The notes under the pieces are model-generated. The model was not told where the DNA came from and did no database searches. It worked only from the letters and a program-made list of their open reading frames with translations. DNA of 44,262 bases. Origin: an uncultured Collinsella sp. (GTDB lineage: Bacteria > Actinomycetota > Coriobacteriia > Coriobacteriales > Coriobacteriaceae). Positions 40,225 through 44,262 of this stretch are shown in pieces (the first letter of the stretch is position 1; each line of letters opens with the position of its first letter). Where the stretch lies: NCBI GenBank assembly GCA_900541885.1, contig UQKW01000017.1, positions 1 to 44,262 of the forward strand, read 5' to 3'. The translations under genes were made by a program, and so were the position numbers.

Positions 40225-41451
40225 ATGAGCAAGGAAAAAGTCGTTCTCGCATATTCCGGTGGTCTTGATACATCCGTATGTGTCAAGTGGCTCCAGGACG
40301 AGAAGAATCTCGATGTCGTTTGTGTCTGCGGCAACGTGGGCCAGGAAGAGACCGGACTGGATGCCAAGAAGCAGAAGGCGCTCGACCTGGGCGTTCTCGA
40401 TTGCCAGGTGCTCGACCTGCGCGACGAGTTCTCCGATGAGTTCCTGACCAAAGCCATCGCAGCAAACTCCATGTACGAGAACAAGTACCCGCTGCTCTCC
40501 GCCCTGTCTCGCCCGCTGCTTGCCAAGAAGCTTGTTGAGGTCGCCCACGAGTTTGGCGCGACCTACGTCGCCCACGGCTGCACCGGCAAGGGTAACGACC
40601 AGGTCCGTTTTGAGGCCGCCGTCAAGGCCCTCGACCCCGAGCTCAAGGTTATCGCCCCGGTTCGCGAGTGGGACCTGAAGTGCCGTCCCGACGAGGTCGC
40701 CTATGCCCACGCCCACAACGTGCCGGTTCCCGAGGGTGCCAACGACAACCCCTACTCCATCGACGACAACCTGTGGGGTCGCGCCATCGAGTGCGGTCAC
40801 CTGGAGGACCCTTGGAATGAGCCGCTCGATGACGCTTGGGTTATGACCAAGAACCCCGAGGACACGCCTGACACCCCGACCTATACCGAGATCGAGTTTG
40901 AGGCCGGCAAGCCTGTCGCCGTCGACGGCAAGAAGATGAAGCTCTCCGAGATCGTCATCGCCCTCAACAAGATTTCGGGCGACAACGGCTTTGGCCGTCT
41001 TGACCTGGTCGAGGATCGTCTGGTGGGCCTCAAGAGCCGCGAGTGCTATGAGGTTCCCGGCGCCCTGACGCTCATCACCGCCCACAAGGCGCTCGAGGAC
41101 ATCTGCGTCGAGGGCGACCTGCTCAAGACCAAGATCAAGCTCGAGCAGGATTGGGCCACCGCCGTGTACAACGGCCAGTGGTACAGCCCGCTCAAGAACG
41201 CGCTCGACGCCTTTATGGCCGATACCCAGAAGTTCGTGACCGGCACTGTCCGTCTGAAGTTCTTTAAGGGCAACTGCCATGTCGTCGGCCGCAAGAGTCC
41301 CTTCAGCCTCTACGACTACGGCCTGGCTACCTACGACCGCGACACCACGTTTGACGAGAAGGCCAGCGCCGGCTTTATCGAGATCGATACGCTGTCGCTC
41401 AAGACGTGGGCAAAGGTCCAGGGCCCCAGCTCTGCTGCCGCCCAGGCCTAG
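40225..41451 (+). CDS. argG: Argininosuccinate synthase ArgG
   Basis: ArgG joins citrulline and aspartate with ATP to make argininosuccinate, the seventh step of arginine synthesis. It has 408 residues. The N-type ATP pyrophosphatase loop is VVLAYSGGLDTSVCVKWL; other motifs are THGCTGKGNDQVRFE-like AHGCTGKGNDQVRFE, and SIDDNLWGRAIECGHLEDPW. Compared with many bacterial ArgG, the C terminus is standard. ATG at 40225 follows GAAAGGAAAC. The 550-bp upstream region with the leader peptide is unusually long for a gene here. Codon use is very clean, suggesting strong expression. Confidence 0.96.
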   Translation: MSKEKVVLAYSGGLDTSVCVKWLQDEKNLDVVCVCGNVGQEETGLDAKKQKALDLGVLDCQVLDLRDEFSDEFLTKAIAANSMYENKYPLLSALSRPLLAKKLVEVAHEFGATYVAHGCTGKGNDQVRFEAAVKALDPELKVIAPVREWDLKCRPDEVAYAHAHNVPVPEGANDNPYSIDDNLWGRAIECGHLEDPWNEPLDDAWVMTKNPEDTPDTPTYTEIEFEAGKPVAVDGKKMKLSEIVIALNKISGDNGFGRLDLVEDRLVGLKSRECYEVPGALTLITAHKALEDICVEGDLLKTKIKLEQDWATAVYNGQWYSPLKNALDAFMADTQKFVTGTVRLKFFKGNCHVVGRKSPFSLYDYGLATYDRDTTFDEKASAGFIEIDTLSLKTWAKVQGPSSAAAQA

Positions 41452-41604
41452 CGCCTCCTTCCCTTGGTATCCGCGCGGCCCATCCGCGTGATACATAACG
41501 GGCGCACGGGGTCCCTACCTTTCGTTATGCTTGCTGACACTTCTTAACATCGGTGGCCCCTACGTTCCGCCCGCATATATGATGCCGCGACTGTGGCTGA
41601 GTCC

Positions 41605-41638
41605 GAGCCCCGCCGGGGTTGTCCGGCGGGGCTCCTTC
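41605..41638 (+). terminator. Hairpin terminator between argG and the small gene
   Basis: GAGCCCCGCCGG (41605-41616) and CCGGCGGGGCTC (41623-41634) form a perfect 12-bp stem followed by CTTCT. The T-run is weak. It is 153 bp after argG and 48 bp before a small gene, so it may be a terminator or a leader hairpin. Another stem, CATAACG/CGTTATG (41494-41500, 41523-41529), precedes it. Confidence 0.6.
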
Positions 41639-41682
41639 TATCAATTTGGCGGCTCTGCGCCTATATATGAGGAGTATCCATT

Positions 41683-41853
41683 ATGTTCAATGCTATCGCG
41701 CATGCTTTACTTGCCCTCGCGCCCGAGTTCGATGCTGCAAGGGTCGAGGACGTCCCTATGAGCCTGAAGGCCTGGATCGATGGTTCGCAGGGCAACATCC
41801 GGAGGGAGACGTTGGGCGCCAAGTGCATGGCGCGTCACTTCTTTGCAAATTAG
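41683..41853 (+). CDS. Small protein of unknown function between argG and argH
   Basis: This frame encodes 56 residues and is too short for most gene calls. It begins MFNAIAHALLALAPEF, then DAARVEDVPMSLKAWIDGSQ, and ends in KCMARHFFAN. GGAG at 41671-41674 lies 8 nt before the ATG. Codon choice resembles real genes of the window (GAG, GTC, CTG, GCC, AAG), and the peptide looks like an amphipathic helix followed by a short Trp-containing segment and a basic end. I do not recognise it. Its place inside arginine genes suggests, but does not prove, a linked role. Confidence 0.55.
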   Translation: MFNAIAHALLALAPEFDAARVEDVPMSLKAWIDGSQGNIRRETLGAKCMARHFFAN

Positions 41854-41903
41854 CTACATGGCACCGCACACGGTGGGGAATGTGTAAAACTAGCGGTTGA
41901 AAA

Positions 41904-41917
41904 ATCGCTTTAGCGAT
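41904..41917. promoter_or_regulatory. Palindrome upstream of argH
   Basis: ATCGCTTTAGCGAT is a perfect 14-bp palindrome (6-bp arms, TT centre) 54 bp before argH. It could be an operator half of a regulator or a small hairpin. No clear promoter boxes flank it. Confidence 0.35.
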
Positions 41918-41971
41918 ATGGCGCATTGCTTTGGGCGCTTGTTTTGGTATTTGGAGAAAGGGGACGGTTCC

Positions 41972-43402
41972 ATGGCTCTTTGGGGCGGTCGTTTTGAGGC
42001 AGGCGTGGCCGAGGTCACGCAGGAGTTTGGGGCGTCGCTGCCGGTCGACAAACATCTCTATAAGCAGGATATCGCCGGCTCTAAGGCGCATGCCAAAATG
42101 CTGGCGGCCCAGGGCATCATCAGTGCCGAGGACGAGCAGGCGATTGCCAAGGGCCTGACCGGAATCGAACAGGATATCGATGCTGGCAACTTTACCTTCG
42201 ATATCAACGATGAGGACATTCATATGTCCATCGAGAGCGAGTTGACGCGCCGCATCGGCGAGGCCGGTAAGCGCTTGCATACCGGCCGTTCGCGCAACGA
42301 CCAGGTGGCGACCGATACGCGCCTGGGCGTCAAGGCGCTGGCCAAGGAGCTCATGGAGGCCAATCTTGAGCTGCGCCATGTGCTGGTGGATGCGGCTAAG
42401 AAGTACGACAAGGTGATTCTGCCGGGCTACACGCATGTGCAGCACGCTCAGCCCGTGCTGCTCTCGCATCATCTGCTGGCGTATTCCTGGATGTTCGCGC
42501 GCGACTTTACGCGCCTGAAGGCCGCCTTTGATGCCGCCGACAACTGCCCGCTGGGTGCTGCCGCGCTTGCCGGTACGAGCTATCCGCTCGATCGCCAGAT
42601 GACGGCTGCCGAACTTGGCTTTGCGGGCGTGATTCCCAACTCGCTCGATGCGGTTTCCGACCGTGATTTCCTGCTCGATCTGCATTACGCCGGATCCGTC
42701 ATGGCGATGCACCTGTCGCGTCTTTCCGAGGAGATCGTGCTGTGGTCGAGCTCCGAATTTGGCTTTATCACGCTTTCAGACTCCTACTCCACCGGCTCGT
42801 CTATCATGCCGCAGAAGAAGAACCCCGACTTTGCCGAGCTTATCCGCGGCAAGAGCGGTCGCGTGTACGGCAACCTGGTGCAGCTGCTGGTAACCATGAA
42901 GGGCTTGCCGCTTGCTTATAACAAGGACTTGCAGGAGGACAAGGAGAGCGCGCTCGATACCGCCCATACGCTCATGCAGTGTCTGTCGGTTATGGCCGGT
43001 ATGATTTCGACTTGGACCGTCAACGAGGATGCCATGGCGCGCGAGTGCGGCGTGGGGCACCTTGCCGCCACCGATGTTGCCGATTACCTGGCTAAGCGTG
43101 GTCTGCCGTTCCGCGAGGCACATGCCGTGGTGGGCCATCTGGTCCTGATGTGCGAGAAGCGCGGCTGCAATCTTGAGGACCTGCCGTTTGAGGTGTTCCA
43201 GGAGGCAAGCCCGCTCTTTGAGCGCGACATTACCGAGGCGCTCGATATCCCGTCGATTGTCGCCGCGCGCACGACCGAGGGCGGCACCGCTCCTGCCGCC
43301 GTTGCCGTGCAGTTGCAGCGTGCCGAGGCACAGCTCGTGGCTGACGAGGGCGTGTTTGGATCGCTGACCAAGGTCGTCGAGATGGGTCACGGGGCAAAGT
43401 AG
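41972..43402 (+). CDS. argH: Argininosuccinate lyase ArgH
   Basis: ArgH splits argininosuccinate into arginine and fumarate, the last step of arginine synthesis. It is a homotetramer of the fumarase/aspartase superfamily. It has 476 residues. Motifs are LWGGRFEAGV at the N terminus, HTGRSRNDQVATDTRL, GYTHVQHAQPVLLSHHLLAY (catalytic His), and the superfamily signature GSSIMPQKKNPDFAELIRGK (mobile loop with catalytic Ser). ATG at 41972 follows AAAGGGGA. It is separated from argG by 520 bp, including a terminator-like hairpin and a small gene. Confidence 0.96.
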   Translation: MALWGGRFEAGVAEVTQEFGASLPVDKHLYKQDIAGSKAHAKMLAAQGIISAEDEQAIAKGLTGIEQDIDAGNFTFDINDEDIHMSIESELTRRIGEAGKRLHTGRSRNDQVATDTRLGVKALAKELMEANLELRHVLVDAAKKYDKVILPGYTHVQHAQPVLLSHHLLAYSWMFARDFTRLKAAFDAADNCPLGAAALAGTSYPLDRQMTAAELGFAGVIPNSLDAVSDRDFLLDLHYAGSVMAMHLSRLSEEIVLWSSSEFGFITLSDSYSTGSSIMPQKKNPDFAELIRGKSGRVYGNLVQLLVTMKGLPLAYNKDLQEDKESALDTAHTLMQCLSVMAGMISTWTVNEDAMARECGVGHLAATDVADYLAKRGLPFREAHAVVGHLVLMCEKRGCNLEDLPFEVFQEASPLFERDITEALDIPSIVAARTTEGGTAPAAVAVQLQRAEAQLVADEGVFGSLTKVVEMGHGAK

Positions 43403-43452
43403 AGGTTTGGCTGAAGCCGTTTTGGCCATGTATTGATAAATCGTTTTCGCTT

Positions 43453-43488
43453 TACGGGCGCCTGCTGATGTGGGAGCCCGTATTTTGT
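43453..43488 (+). terminator. Terminator after argH
   Basis: TACGGGC (43453-43459) and GCCCGTA (43476-43482) pair around a 16-nt loop and are followed by TTTTGTT. The rest of 43489-43787 contains no credible gene; a TTTAAC/TACGAT pair about 17 bp apart (around 43697-43725) may be the ndk promoter. Confidence 0.7.
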
Positions 43489-43787
43489 TGCTATGGGGGA
43501 GGGGCTTGTCGAGAACTTCTGTAGGACCTTTGGGCAGGTTGTGAAGGGGATACGTTCGCGGGCGGCAACCGACCGCCTGCTCTGTTCGGCGCGGTTGATG
43601 GGCGGTCGGATGGTACTCTAATCGGGCTTCGAAACAGAAGTGACACATATGGAGCGCTTTAATAAATTGCAACGTTTCAATAAACAGCTTTTTGTTTAAC
43701 TGCAGCTAAAACTCTGTTACGATGCAGTCCAGGCGGGTGCCGGAATGGGACTTGGGCACGCGCGAACCTACTTGAAAGGCTACTTTT

Positions 43788-44192
43788 ATGGCTATCGAGA
43801 AGACCTTCATCATGATTAAGCCCGACGCCGTGCGCGACCGCAAGATCGGCGAGATCGTTGCTCGCATTGAGCGCAGCGGCCTTGTCATCGAGCGCATGGA
43901 GATGACCACGCTCGAGCGCGCTACCGTCGAGGAGCACTACGCCCATCTGGCCGACAAGCCCTTCTTTGGCGGTCTCTGCGACTTTATGACGAGCGGTCCG
44001 GTCGTCAAGATGGTCGTTTCCGGTCTCTCCGCTGTTGCTAAGATGCGCACCCTCATGGGCGCTACCAACCCGCTTGAGGCTGCTCCTGGTACCATCCGCG
44101 GCGACTTTGCCGTCGATGTCAACGCCAACGTGATCCACGGCTCCGACTGCCTGGAGAACGCCGAGATTGAGATCAAGCGCTTCTTTGGCTAA
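43788..44192 (+). CDS. ndk: Nucleoside diphosphate kinase
   Basis: Ndk equilibrates nucleoside di- and triphosphates by a phospho-histidine ping-pong. It has 134 residues, the bacterial length. Motifs are TFIMIKPDAVRD near the N terminus, the substrate-site Arg in MRTLMGATNPLEAAPGTIRG, and the active-site NVIHGSDCLENAEIEI with the catalytic His (about residue 116). A GAAAGG site precedes the ATG. It has its own transcription unit, with a terminator-like hairpin after it. Confidence 0.97.
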   Translation: MAIEKTFIMIKPDAVRDRKIGEIVARIERSGLVIERMEMTTLERATVEEHYAHLADKPFFGGLCDFMTSGPVVKMVVSGLSAVAKMRTLMGATNPLEAAPGTIRGDFAVDVNANVIHGSDCLENAEIEIKRFFG

Positions 44193-44234
44193 ACCAGCTT
44201 TGACTCCTTAAAGCTGTTAGCGTGTGGCTTGGGC

Positions 44235-44262
44235 GCCGCGGAACTCCATCCGCGGCTCCCTT
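44235..44262 (+). terminator. Terminator after ndk (cut by window end)
   Basis: GCCGCGGA (44235-44242) and TCCGCGGC (44249-44256) form a perfect stem around a 6-nt loop, then TCCCTT at the window edge. The T-run cannot be seen in full. Confidence 0.6.

Noticed and set aside
41494..41529. Structured RNA or riboswitch after argG
   Set aside because: CATAACG/CGTTATG pair across a 22-nt loop, but no known RNA family pattern is visible and one stem is not enough evidence.
43489..43787. A gene between argH and ndk
   Set aside because: Short frames exist, but none has a ribosome site together with plausible codon use; the stretch holds only the argH terminator and the likely ndk promoter.

Overview
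The window looks like a piece of chromosome from a Coriobacteriia actinobacterium close to Collinsella. This is inferred from the protein sequences, the G+C-rich codon use (mostly G- or C-ending), a division cluster with no ftsA, and a SepF-YggT-DivIVA module. No database search was possible. There are no rRNA or tRNA genes, no insertion sequences, no prophage and no Cas genes. Almost everything is housekeeping, so the unusual material lies between the genes.

Layout. (1) 1-15700: the division and cell-wall (dcw) cluster in the order mraZ, rsmH, ftsL-like, ftsI, murF, mraY, murD, ftsW, murG, murC, murB, ftsQ, ftsZ. A promoter and probable MraZ operator lie in front of it and a strong terminator follows ftsZ. 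murE and ftsA are absent from their usual places. (2) 15700-23800: the usual post-ftsZ block (pgeF/ylmD, yggS/ylmE, sepF, yggT, divIVA), split by a complete pstSCAB-phoU phosphate operon whose first gene overlaps pgeF. A PHO-box-like direct repeat precedes pgeF. yggT has no ATG, GTG or TTG start where translation must begin. (3) 23800-26500, minus strand: a nitroreductase, and a second phosphate system (PiT permease plus DUF47/PhoU-like protein). They are separated by a long perfect inverted repeat and a strongly A+C-skewed tract. (4) 26600-29830, plus strand: a small unknown protein, a Bax-inhibitor-1 family membrane protein, a PARG-like macrodomain protein with an altered active-site motif, and an SGNH hydrolase. 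(5) 29830-35700: thiD and thiC (minus) under a TPP riboswitch, a membrane-anchored unknown protein, yaaA and an M18 aminopeptidase. Several palindromic intergenic elements occur here, including a six-copy, strictly 40-bp-periodic array of a 15-bp motif. (6) 35700-39700: polA (plus) facing a Cof-type HAD phosphatase (minus) across a 129-bp inverted-repeat element. (7) 39700-44262: arginine biosynthesis (argG, argH) and ndk. A 24-residue leader peptide ending in three consecutive CGA arginine codons precedes argG, and a small unrecognised gene sits between argG and argH.

How the parts work together: blocks 1 and 2 supply peptidoglycan precursors (MurF, MurD, MraY, MurG, MurC, MurB), septal synthesis (FtsW/FtsI with FtsQ/FtsL) and Z-ring organisation (FtsZ, SepF, DivIVA). 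Phosphate uptake is physically embedded in the division locus. The best candidates for undescribed biology are the arginine leader peptide, the 40-bp alternating-repeat array, the AUC-started yggT, the A+C-skewed tracts beside long inverted repeats, and the PARG-like protein lacking its usual catalytic glutamate.
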